22,194 nucleotides of DNA from a virus: the IMG/VR virus record IMGVR_UViG_3300027687_000084, positions 1 through 22,194 of that record. One strand, 5' to 3'. Positions 1 to 8,824 of the stretch are shown piece by piece (the stretch's first letter is position 1; each line of letters begins with the position of its first letter). A model generated the notes under the pieces. That model saw only the letters and a program-made list of their open reading frames with translations. It made no database searches and was not told the DNA's origin. Both the position numbers and the translations under genes were made by a program.

Positions 1-3000
1 TAATTTTATTATACGTAAATACACTGTTTAACAAGGCTGCATCAACAACCGGTGTCTCAGTGTAACGTGCTTTCCAACTTGCTTCCTTGTTGGTATTGAC
101 CAATTGTGTTACTCTACCAAAGTCTCCTGAACTATCATTAAGGTCATCATTTGGAGCACCAACTAATAAAACTCCATCAACATAAGATACTGCTGATCCA
201 AACTTGTCTAAACTAGTAAGTGTTGTATCATAAACCTGTTGTCCATAAACAAACTTACCTGGATTGGTTGCACTTGGATTGGCTGCATTCAAGTAATCAT
301 ATGTAAACGCTACACCTGATTCAGCTAATGGGTCTAATAAATTTGTTGAACCTGAATCAAAATATGTTGTGCTGGTATCAAAAGTTGTTGGCAAATATGC
401 AGTTGCATCAGGAGCACCAACAACCAGTGTGGTTGCATCATTGCTGATGTTCAAACTTGTTCCAAAGTGTGCATAAGTCTGTGGTTCTGGTGCAGTAATT
501 GTTTGAGAATATATCCAAGGTGTCAAACCAAGATCTACAAATGCTGTTCCTGTTCCAGGTGCTACTTGTAATTTTATAAACTGCTCACCAGCTGAAACAT
601 CAATTAGATTAATCTGCAATGCTCCACCTACACTGGACGCAGTAATGTTTGGTATATTAGCAGTTGTAATATCTGTAACTAAACTTGCAACAGTGGTGCC
701 AGTGAGTGTCACATAATAATTGTTAATTCTAATAGTATCTGTTGCAGTTAAAACTGGATTTGTTACAGTTCCAGTGATAGTTCCAAACAATCTACTTTGA
801 TTGATCCAACGCTCAACACTTCCTGCTTCAGTTTGTACAACACTATCGTTAGGCATAGCAATATATGCACTACAGTTTGTTGAACACAGATCTACTGCTC
901 TACCAAAGAAGTAGTTTCCGCCATTTAATGCACTATTAAATTGTTGTAAGGTAGAGAAACTGTTTGTTTCAACTTCAATTATATCACCAACTGTGAGTGT
1001 TACCGGATTAAGCGTTGTACCAATTGTAATTACGCTTCCTACAACGCTAAACTGAGCATCGTTTGCATTACCAGTTGGTACCAAGTAGGTTCCGTTTAGT
1101 GTAACTGTAACTGGAGCAGTTGGAGAGATACTGGTTGTGTATGCAACAGTTGCGGCATTTGAGACTTGAAACCTTTGTACACTTCTATCTATTATGTAAC
1201 TTTCGCCTGCAAAATTATTTGTACCAATTGTAGCATCTGGTGTACCAACTAGTATTTGTCTACCGTCTGTTGTGGTTGAAATATCATAACCAAATTGATC
1301 ACTTGCTCCTAATCCTGTTGCAGTAAAGGTGTTTACAAAGTCCCAATGTGTTTTTGCATTAATAGTAAGTGAACCAGTGCTAATAGCTGATCCCAACACA
1401 ATATCAGTTCCTACTATAGAATAATCAAAGAATGGACGCAATAGTTTACTGTCGTTAACCACAGTCATCGAATATATGTCACTGGCAGTGAACAACGTAC
1501 TAAAACTAAAGTTGGTTGTTGATATAGTAGGGAAGTAGGTTTGACTCTGTCTTCGAATTATTACAATATCGTCATTTTCATTTGGTGGTGTAGTAAAATT
1601 AACCTGTTGTAATCCTGCAGACACTGATACAGTATAATCTGATCCAGCAGTTTGAGCTACATTATTCCTGGTAACTGCAATTTGTGTTTGAGCAGTTGCA
1701 ACACTTGCTGAAACTTGTATTGTTGGTTGTATTACAAAATTACTATTAGATCCGTCACCTGTAAATTCCAAACGTTGAGCTTGCACATCAATTTTGTTGT
1801 ATGCATATACCTTGTTGTCTGCTGGTGCACTGATGTACATCCAACGTTCATCATCACTAACAGCAACACTATATCCAAATTGGTCTACGTCGTTTGTTCC
1901 TGTATTAAAGTTTTGATAGAGTGCAAAACTTCCGTCTGATGCAGTTCTATTGATTGCAGTTGCATAACCTTTATTACTGTCTGATGCTGGTGCACCAACA
2001 ATTGCCCATTCGGTGTTACCTGCATCACTACTAAATCCAAATCCAGAAAATGATAAAGATGCATCTGGTGAAAGAATTGTTTTTTCTAAATAGGTGCCTG
2101 TGTCATTTTTATTAAAAGCATACACACCGCCTCTTGAACTTGCATAACCTGTTGCACCTACCAGTAACCCTTGATTGTTTAAACCTTGTGCAATAGTTGT
2201 TCCAAAAAGATCATTTATTATCGGCAATGTAGCTTGAATTTCTGTAGCAGTTCCAAATGGATTTTGCTTTTGTAAGACAGTCCAATTGCCTGATCCATTG
2301 TTGTCAACCCAAACTTGATTACCTGTTGTTAAACTTGTTGAAAAACTTAACTCTGGTATATCACTTGGTTGTGCAACTCTCACACTTTCAAGTGTGAAAC
2401 ATCTGCCATCACCATTTGTAATTGTTGTGGTATCTCCTGGGAGGCTGAGTAATACTGTAAGTGTTTTTAATCCGGGAACAGTTTGAACAATATATGCACC
2501 GTCAACATCTGTGTTAAAAAATTTAATTATCAAGCGTTGCCCAATAATCAATCCATGTGGTACATCAAATGTAAACGTAGACGTTCCATTTAGGTTATCA
2601 AGCACAGTAGTTAAAGTTGAGCGTACAAGATTGACTCTGTAAATATTCCAGTCATAACTGTTTGCTTTGGCTACCCAGATATTTGTTCCAACAACTATGT
2701 TATCAAGATCGTTCACTACATTGGTTAGATCATCATAATCAAAAACCTTAAGTTGAACGTCATCGTAGTTTACATAACCAGCAGTTGGTAAGCCAAGGTC
2801 TTCTGGAATAGCATTTATTGTAGGTAGAATATTGTTGTTTATTATATTATAGCTTTGTTTATAGATATTGTCAACCAAAACTGTTTGTTGTGCTTGACTA
2901 ACCTCTTGCGGATTTATAACTGCAATAGTGCTTGGATTACTCAACAACTTGCTTTCGTCTAGTTGTAATTCAAAATAACTTCTATTTGCATTAGCGCCGT

Positions 3001-6000
3001 ATAATCCTCTTTGTATAGCCCAATTTTCAAATATATCATATTGTGCTTCTTCTTTGCCAAGATTTGCACTTGTAAAGGTTTTAGCCGCAGTAATTGTTCC
3101 TTTTGTTGCTAAGAAACTAGAATACAATCCTGCTTGTGATATGTCATCTAAGTTTAGATTTTGCATATATTGCCTTGGACGAAAACCTATTAGTCCTAGT
3201 CCTAATAGTGTTGCATCGCCTTCGAGGTTAGCAGTTTGTATATCATAGTTGTCTTGTAGTTCGTCTGCTTTAGTCGCTAAGTTTGGCAATAGTCCTTTTT
3301 GTATTCTATTGTAATCACTTTTTGTCCAATCTGCAAATACAAATGTTTCACTAGGCGGAAGTAATGTAGTTGCACTCCAATAAGAATTCTTGTATTCTAT
3401 AATCTGACCTTTGGTGTAGGAAACGTTAGGTTCCCACTCTTTGATATTATCTTGGTTAAGTATAAAACCTTGAGCGTCTAATGTGCCATTCCAGTCATAT
3501 ACAGTAAATCCATTTATCAACAATCTATTTTGTCTAGCACCGGTTACTGGTTGGTACATCAAGTCGTTAAAAATACTGGTATTGTCAAAAACAATTATGT
3601 GTTCGTAAGATGTAAATCTGGCAAGAAGGTAACTGAAAGCGTTACTGTTTAATCCAATCAGCTTCAATTCATTATCTAGTCTTTCAACTGCATAGTCTTC
3701 AGCAAACACTGGTTGAAAGTTTTGATTAAGAAGTATATCATTGATATTTTCATTTGCTAAACTTTCAACTACACTGAAAGGTTGACTTAATTTTAAAACA
3801 TTTGCTGCTGGGTTAAGGTTTAATACACTACCAACAGTCCAAGACTGTCCTACCCAGTATATAAACTCTTGAGCCATCTGTGTCCAGTTAATTATTAAAT
3901 CATTCTCTGTACTATCAAAAGTCAAACCTTGTCTCTCTAAAAGTGTCCCATAACTTACCAAAAAGTCAACAACTGCACTTTGACTTGTAAACTCATAGCC
4001 ATAAGGCACTTGAATCACGTCATTGCTAAATGTTTGTGGCACACGTGCAGTAAATCCATTAACTGTAAAAGTTGAGAACGTTCCGGCAGCGGTACTTTTT
4101 AAGATGTTAAAATACGGTTTTGCAGTTGAATATCCTGCGACACTCCAACCGCTAACCGTTCTTTGTACTATTACTGCTGAATACTGTATTTCATTGAAAC
4201 TTGGGTTTTTGTATAGTGAAAGTTGATAACTTTCATCTGGTAATAACAGACTAGCATTTAAACTATTTGGTGATGACTTTTCAGAAAATATTTTTAAATA
4301 TCCTTGGTCACTAAATGCTGCCATTCTGTAACACAAACGTATGTCAAGATTTGCTAGTCTGTTTGTAAGCAGAGTTGTACTATCTAATCCAGAGACTCGA
4401 TTGTAGTCAACGATCATGTTGATGTAACTATTTTTTGCAACTCCATCACCATAGATCTGGAGTTCAGTTGCATTTATTCTATATCTTTTGTTATACAACC
4501 ATTGTTTAACACTAGTATCGTATTTCCATAAATCTCTATCAGCAAACCAACTGAAGTATTTTGCTGGCTTTGTTAATGCAAGTAATCTTTGTATTGCAAA
4601 AGGATAATAACTGCTTCGTCTCCAAGCAGTTTGTGTAGGAGCATAATCTCCTGCTACCCACGACTTTTTAAAACTGTTTATATCATAATTTCCAACAATG
4701 CTAACCATTGGATCAACCAAGTTGCCTTGAGAATCAGTTGGCAAACATTCTAAAAGTTGTGGACGTACATATTGTGTTCTGATTACATCACCGGTTGGAT
4801 AAGCAATCTTGCCATCTGCCATATCTTGCCATAGTACTGTGTTACCACTGGTATATGGTGCAGGTCCATATGTTATATTCCACCATGTTGGCTTTATGCT
4901 TAGTCCAACCATTTCCCATGGACGTGTATCAGGAGCATCTGTATCGTAAAGTTGGAAATAAATTCCTCTCCAGAATCCTAGTAACGGAAGGTTATCTAAC
5001 CTGTTGGCACTTTGACTATAGTTCCAGGTAAATCCGTTGTTGGCATCATAGGTCTGATCTTTAAAAGGTACCCTCTGCGTTCCTACCCAAGACAGAAAAC
5101 TTATATTTAAAATATTATTAATTTCTGTAAGTGTATAGTCTGTAGTTCTAAACTGTCCAGGAATAACATCAACTGCTTGTATTGGTGGAAAATACTTTTC
5201 TGTTGCAGTCAATTTGATGTTGTTAAAACATCTTTTTTCAAATTCTAATAATACACCATTTCTATAATCGCCTGCTTCAAATGCAACTGTTAAACTACCA
5301 TCATGTCCTTGTATTACATTTGTTGGAGTTACATAGGTATTGTCTAAAAACATCTGTGGCTTATAAACTTGATACAATCCTAGCATACTCGGACTTGCTG
5401 GAATATAACTTCCGTAAGTAGCCGCGTACTCGTTTATAGTAATAATATCGCCAATTGCCAGTGTGATATTTTCAATGTTGATTGTAATTCTTGGACCATC
5501 TGTTGCAACTGTATATTCGTCTCCATCGCCAACAAGTTGTGTCTGTACTCCTGTTGCTTTTGGAGTTAGATATACCAATAATCCTTTATAGTTTGCACTA
5601 GTAAAATCATAACTGTAAAGTGTATCAAATGTGTATGTAGTAATTGGACTGACTGTGTATGTAGTTGTTTCAAAAACAGTTCCACTCGGAATAGCATCAC
5701 TCCAGTAAAAAGAAGTAAGAGAAGTTTTTCCTGCATTTACTGCAATAAGTGTTTCATCGAGTATTTGTGCTGATGTCTTTGATTCCCAATCATTGTTTGC
5801 AACATAATCTAAAATTTTATTTTTAGTTTTATTGTATTCTGATGCATTAAAATCTAATGCACGAAAATATTCAAACTGTCTTTCGTTTATAAAAGGAGTA
5901 GTAAGTGTTAGTGGTGCACTGTGCTGAAGTATAAGATCACCATAAGGGACAACATTTCCCAAATCATGTATGTTGTTTGCACCGTGTATTTTACCAGAGA

Positions 6001-8812
6001 AGTCTTCTAAGTTCTGACAGATACTTTCGTAATGTGTCCTAACAGTACCAAGCGTAAAACTTGCACTATTTTCATTCATAGCGTTGGATTCTAAGTTATC
6101 AGGAATAGTATAAAATGCAATACTACTTGCACTATCGCTTATTACCTGAATCTCTACAACCGCACCAACTTCAGGAACAGTGTCAGGCTGACCAACAACA
6201 TTTGCATTAAAGGTAATTTGTGTAACACCAGCAGTGTTTGTTGTATATGTGTATGTGTTTGGAAGAACAAATTGTCCTTCAACAAAGACTTTTACAGGAA
6301 CAAGACTAGTGTTGCTTATTACTTTAACATCAAGGACTAACGAATCACCAGCAAAATCAAAACTAAAACTTTGTCGTTGAACAGATGTTGTAAAACTAGT
6401 CTGCCATCCAATCAGTTTGTCAAATGTACTGATAGTCTTATACTGTCTTACAAAGCCTTTGTCTATGTTTTCTGTTTTACTTACAGTGCCACTAACATAG
6501 ACGAATTTATCTACATATAGGTTGTTATCAAATACAATATCCCCAACATTTGCAATTGTAAGGTATTTTAAAGGTTGTTCAATTATGCTGTCAGTGATAC
6601 CAGTTCCAATAGCATAACTGAATATCTTTGTACCTGTAAATGTGCTTGACGGATATACTACTTCATCGCTTAAACTATATCCACTTGCATCAAAAATGTC
6701 AAATAATGGTGCTTGATTTGTATCAGTTTTTTGTTGTGCAGATACCCATGTTGTGCTGTTGAACCAATATGCTTTTCCTTGTTCTGTTTGCCCAGATAAT
6801 ACTACCACAGTAGTGTTAGTTGCTACATCAGGTTGAGTTAGACTTGCAGGTTGCAGATCAATTATTTCACCTGCTCCAAGATCAACAAATGTTACAGTGT
6901 AGATTTTATTTCTAACTTCTGGATCAAGGTCAGCATTGAATATTACTCTTGATCCGTCTACAAGACTATAACCATCTACTGCATAACCAGCAGTACCGTT
7001 TATGTTTGAAAGTGCATCAGTTTCTGCAAAGTCAATAATATCAACCGGAGTGGTTGCAATTGTGCCATAATTGAACAGTTTAAGACTTTTTCTAAATTCT
7101 ACAATTGGACGTTTTGCTCTTGCATTGTTATCAATTGCTAAAATTGTATTATTGTATGTTGCAGTTGCAGTTAATATATCAATATGAAACCATCTATTAC
7201 CTCGACACCATGCGTTCAAATCAATACAAGCTCTATTCATAAGCATATAGTCTTGCACTGTTGGGGCATCTGAAGTAGCATCAAATCCACCTTCGTCAAA
7301 AGATGTACTATCAAAAGGCACAGTCTTTGATTTAGTATAAGTTTCTGGTGTGACAAAATTTGTTACAGGAAGTAGTTCAATTGCAGTACCCACTCCTTCT
7401 ACATAATATTCTATGTTTGCATATGATGCTGGAACAACAGATCCAATAAAATTTACTTTTAATCCGTTTGCAAATACCACACCGTTTGGTGATGTGTAGT
7501 TTGGTTTTCCAATAATATCATTTACGTTTAAATCTTCACTATTAGCTTGATCAACAACTCTTATTACACCAAAATTAAGTTCGTCACTGGCATCTTGATA
7601 ATAAAGTATATCAAGGTTAGCAGTAATAAGAGGCTGGCGTTGAAAGTCACCTTCTGCATCTTTGTACATAGTTGAACCAGCATACTCAGTTCCATATTGT
7701 ATTGCAGTTTTACTTAGGTTTGCAATATCTTGAGTTTTTGTGAGTTCTATAAACGGACGAAGTGGATTGGCATAGTTAAAATTTATCCTCCACTGTACAT
7801 AACGCTCTGGATTTGTTGAGATTGCAACACTGTTGTCAAATGCCGCATTTGGTATTCCTGGATCGTCCTGATCAAAAAGTGTGTCGTCAAAAGGTGTAAA
7901 ATTTTCCCAACCCAAATCAGTCTCAGTGGTTATTAGAAGTGTTCTATTTTGTAAATCTGTAATGCCATCTATTCCACCATTTGCCGCTAAGAATACATCA
8001 ACAAATTGGTTGTTTATATCGCTAAACTTCAGTGTATCTTCAACTAAGTCAGTTGCACCAATATCAGCAAGTGTAAAGAAAAAGTTCTGTGCAGTTTTTG
8101 CAGGAACATTGAATACCACGTTGCCAACATCGTCTCCATTGTTACTGACACCAAGCACGTCTCTTGAACTTTGATTTGCCTGTTGTGGCAACACACCAGA
8201 AGTTCCTGGAACACTTTGTATCCAAAAATTTCTACCACCTGTGTTCACATCAAATACGTAATTTCCTTCTCGCACCAATGTTAGTGTCGGAAGACTCCCT
8301 GCTTCGCCTGAAAAATTGTAACCATCGTCGTATGTAACATCAAATGTATCTGTTAATGGAACTCCATTCGAAAATACATCTACACTGTTTGGTCCTGCTG
8401 GTACCCAATAGTACTGGCCAAAATTAACAAACTTGTCAAAATCAACCATTGGATCAAAACTATAATGTTCACTTTGTAAGAGTCTATCATCACGTGTTAC
8501 ATTTGCTCCTTGCATCTGTAAACTATCAATGATTCCAGGATATGTAATTGCATTCTCAACAGTACTTGTGTCTGTTTTTAGTTGTACAACTCCAGGCTCT
8601 AGTTGGTAATCAGTTCTTGTTTGTGTTGGCTCAAGAACATAACTGTCTGATGCAGTTACTCCAGGGCCAATCTTGCGTCCAATATAACCTTCAGTAGGTT
8701 TTAACTTGGGATTTTGTGTTAACTGGTCAAGAGTACTTCTTAGAAGTTGTTTGTTTGCTGGAGTTTGAAAGATTTCTGGTAAAAAATCTTCAGAGCGTAT
8801 ACGCTTAGCCAT
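1..8812 (-). CDS. Giant virion structural protein, gp7 position, with FG-GAP propeller repeats (3' end outside window)
   Basis: I translated this frame from the ATG at 8812-8810 to the window edge and met no stop, giving at least 2937 residues; the C-terminus is missing. The start lies 3 bp after the gp6 stop and in-frame extension is blocked, so the start is well fixed; a weak GGAG lies about 11 bp upstream. There is no signal peptide or membrane segment. Residues 1-1950 hold conserved-looking segments: an NGVVFANGLKVNF-type strand near 450, NAWCRGNRWFHIDI near 532, a Trp/Tyr-rich stretch WFADRDLWKYD near 1421, and ENWAIQRGLYGANANRSYF near 1928. Residues 2201-2903 hold seven FG-GAP-like repeats. 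Synteny immediately after gp6 is the T4 gp7 slot, so a baseplate-wedge or wedge-attached fibre role is inferred. I do not recognise T4 gp7 sequence in it. Tail fibre or adhesin is the alternative. Confidence 0.88.
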   Translation of the reverse strand, partial: MAKRIRSEDFLPEIFQTPANKQLLRSTLDQLTQNPKLKPTEGYIGRKIGPGVTASDSYVLEPTQTRTDYQLEPGVVQLKTDTSTVENAITYPGIIDSLQMQGANVTRDDRLLQSEHYSFDPMVDFDKFVNFGQYYWVPAGPNSVDVFSNGVPLTDTFDVTYDDGYNFSGEAGSLPTLTLVREGNYVFDVNTGGRNFWIQSVPGTSGVLPQQANQSSRDVLGVSNNGDDVGNVVFNVPAKTAQNFFFTLADIGATDLVEDTLKFSDINNQFVDVFLAANGGIDGITDLQNRTLLITTETDLGWENFTPFDDTLFDQDDPGIPNAAFDNSVAISTNPERYVQWRINFNYANPLRPFIELTKTQDIANLSKTAIQYGTEYAGSTMYKDAEGDFQRQPLITANLDILYYQDASDELNFGVIRVVDQANSEDLNVNDIIGKPNYTSPNGVVFANGLKVNFIGSVVPASYANIEYYVEGVGTAIELLPVTNFVTPETYTKSKTVPFDSTSFDEGGFDATSDAPTVQDYMLMNRACIDLNAWCRGNRWFHIDILTATATYNNTILAIDNNARAKRPIVEFRKSLKLFNYGTIATTPVDIIDFAETDALSNINGTAGYAVDGYSLVDGSRVIFNADLDPEVRNKIYTVTFVDLGAGEIIDLQPASLTQPDVATNTTVVVLSGQTEQGKAYWFNSTTWVSAQQKTDTNQAPLFDIFDASGYSLSDEVVYPSSTFTGTKIFSYAIGTGITDSIIEQPLKYLTIANVGDIVFDNNLYVDKFVYVSGTVSKTENIDKGFVRQYKTISTFDKLIGWQTSFTTSVQRQSFSFDFAGDSLVLDVKVISNTSLVPVKVFVEGQFVLPNTYTYTTNTAGVTQITFNANVVGQPDTVPEVGAVVEIQVISDSASSIAFYTIPDNLESNAMNENSASFTLGTVRTHYESICQNLEDFSGKIHGANNIHDLGNVVPYGDLILQHSAPLTLTTPFINERQFEYFRALDFNASEYNKTKNKILDYVANNDWESKTSAQILDETLIAVNAGKTSLTSFYWSDAIPSGTVFETTTYTVSPITTYTFDTLYSYDFTSANYKGLLVYLTPKATGVQTQLVGDGDEYTVATDGPRITINIENITLAIGDIITINEYAATYGSYIPASPSMLGLYQVYKPQMFLDNTYVTPTNVIQGHDGSLTVAFEAGDYRNGVLLEFEKRCFNNIKLTATEKYFPPIQAVDVIPGQFRTTDYTLTEINNILNISFLSWVGTQRVPFKDQTYDANNGFTWNYSQSANRLDNLPLLGFWRGIYFQLYDTDAPDTRPWEMVGLSIKPTWWNITYGPAPYTSGNTVLWQDMADGKIAYPTGDVIRTQYVRPQLLECLPTDSQGNLVDPMVSIVGNYDINSFKKSWVAGDYAPTQTAWRRSSYYPFAIQRLLALTKPAKYFSWFADRDLWKYDTSVKQWLYNKRYRINATELQIYGDGVAKNSYINMIVDYNRVSGLDSTTLLTNRLANLDIRLCYRMAAFSDQGYLKIFSEKSSPNSLNASLLLPDESYQLSLYKNPSFNEIQYSAVIVQRTVSGWSVAGYSTAKPYFNILKSTAAGTFSTFTVNGFTARVPQTFSNDVIQVPYGYEFTSQSAVVDFLVSYGTLLERQGLTFDSTENDLIINWTQMAQEFIYWVGQSWTVGSVLNLNPAANVLKLSQPFSVVESLANENINDILLNQNFQPVFAEDYAVERLDNELKLIGLNSNAFSYLLARFTSYEHIIVFDNTSIFNDLMYQPVTGARQNRLLINGFTVYDWNGTLDAQGFILNQDNIKEWEPNVSYTKGQIIEYKNSYWSATTLLPPSETFVFADWTKSDYNRIQKGLLPNLATKADELQDNYDIQTANLEGDATLLGLGLIGFRPRQYMQNLNLDDISQAGLYSSFLATKGTITAAKTFTSANLGKEEAQYDIFENWAIQRGLYGANANRSYFELQLDESKLLSNPSTIAVINPQEVSQAQQTVLVDNIYKQSYNIINNNILPTINAIPEDLGLPTAGYVNYDDVQLKVFDYDDLTNVVNDLDNIVVGTNIWVAKANSYDWNIYRVNLVRSTLTTVLDNLNGTSTFTFDVPHGLIIGQRLIIKFFNTDVDGAYIVQTVPGLKTLTVLLSLPGDTTTITNGDGRCFTLESVRVAQPSDIPELSFSTSLTTGNQVWVDNNGSGNWTVLQKQNPFGTATEIQATLPIINDLFGTTIAQGLNNQGLLVGATGYASSRGGVYAFNKNDTGTYLEKTILSPDASLSFSGFGFSSDAGNTEWAIVGAPASDSNKGYATAINRTASDGSFALYQNFNTGTNDVDQFGYSVAVSDDERWMYISAPADNKVYAYNKIDVQAQRLEFTGDGSNSNFVIQPTIQVSASVATAQTQIAVTRNNVAQTAGSDYTVSVSAGLQQVNFTTPPNENDDIVIIRRQSQTYFPTISTTNFSFSTLFTASDIYSMTVVNDSKLLRPFFDYSIVGTDIVLGSAISTGSLTINAKTHWDFVNTFTATGLGASDQFGYDISTTTDGRQILVGTPDATIGTNNFAGESYIIDRSVQRFQVSNAATVAYTTSISPTAPVTVTLNGTYLVPTGNANDAQFSVVGSVITIGTTLNPVTLTVGDIIEVETNSFSTLQQFNSALNGGNYFFGRAVDLCSTNCSAYIAMPNDSVVQTEAGSVERWINQSRLFGTITGTVTNPVLTATDTIRINNYYVTLTGTTVASLVTDITTANIPNITASSVGGALQINLIDVSAGEQFIKLQVAPGTGTAFVDLGLTPWIYSQTITAPEPQTYAHFGTSLNISNDATTLVVGAPDATAYLPTTFDTSTTYFDSGSTNLLDPLAESGVAFTYDYLNAANPSATNPGKFVYGQQVYDTTLTSLDKFGSAVSYVDGVLLVGAPNDDLNDSSGDFGRVTQLVNTNKEASWKARYTETPVVDAALLNSVFTYNKI
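100..2215 (-). repeat. Seven FG-GAP-like beta-propeller repeats in the giant protein
   Basis: Repeats of the form FG-x-S/T-hydrophobic, followed about 15 residues later by a (V/I)(G/S)(A/T)P-type turn, occur near residues 2201 (LFGTTIAQ...LLVGATG), 2254 (GFGFSSDAG...IVGAPASD), 2305 (DQFGYSVAVS...ISAPAD), 2504 (DQFGYDIS...LVGTPD), 2630 (FFGRAVDL...AMPND), 2780 (HFGTSLNIS...VVGAPD) and 2865 (DKFGSAVSY...LVGAPNDDLND). This is the integrin-alpha-type FG-GAP signature; several carry the Asp-rich loop after GAP that binds calcium in that family. Spacing is irregular because strand-rich segments are inserted between repeats 3-4, 4-5 and 5-6. The count could rise, since the gene continues past the window edge. 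Confidence 0.7.
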
Positions 8813-8824
8813 AGTTTATACTAC
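8812..8824 (-). repeat. 13-bp repeat GTAGTATAAACTA over the gp6 stop, copy 2
   Basis: Exact copy of the 13-mer at 12268-12280. It covers the gp6 stop TAA, the 3-bp spacer and the A of the giant gene's ATG. Its recurrence at two gene ends may be chance in AT-rich DNA or a shared processing or regulatory signal. Confidence 0.5.

Noticed and set aside
1-8812. Apparent 8.8-kb stretch with only short open frames on the plus strand, as if non-coding or decayed
   Set aside because: The minus strand has one uninterrupted frame from the ATG at 8812 to the edge; the short plus-strand frames are its shadows.
8813-8820. TATAAACT at the gp6/giant-gene junction as a promoter
   Set aside because: It mismatches the late box at two positions and lies so close to the ATG that the transcript would lack the start codon.
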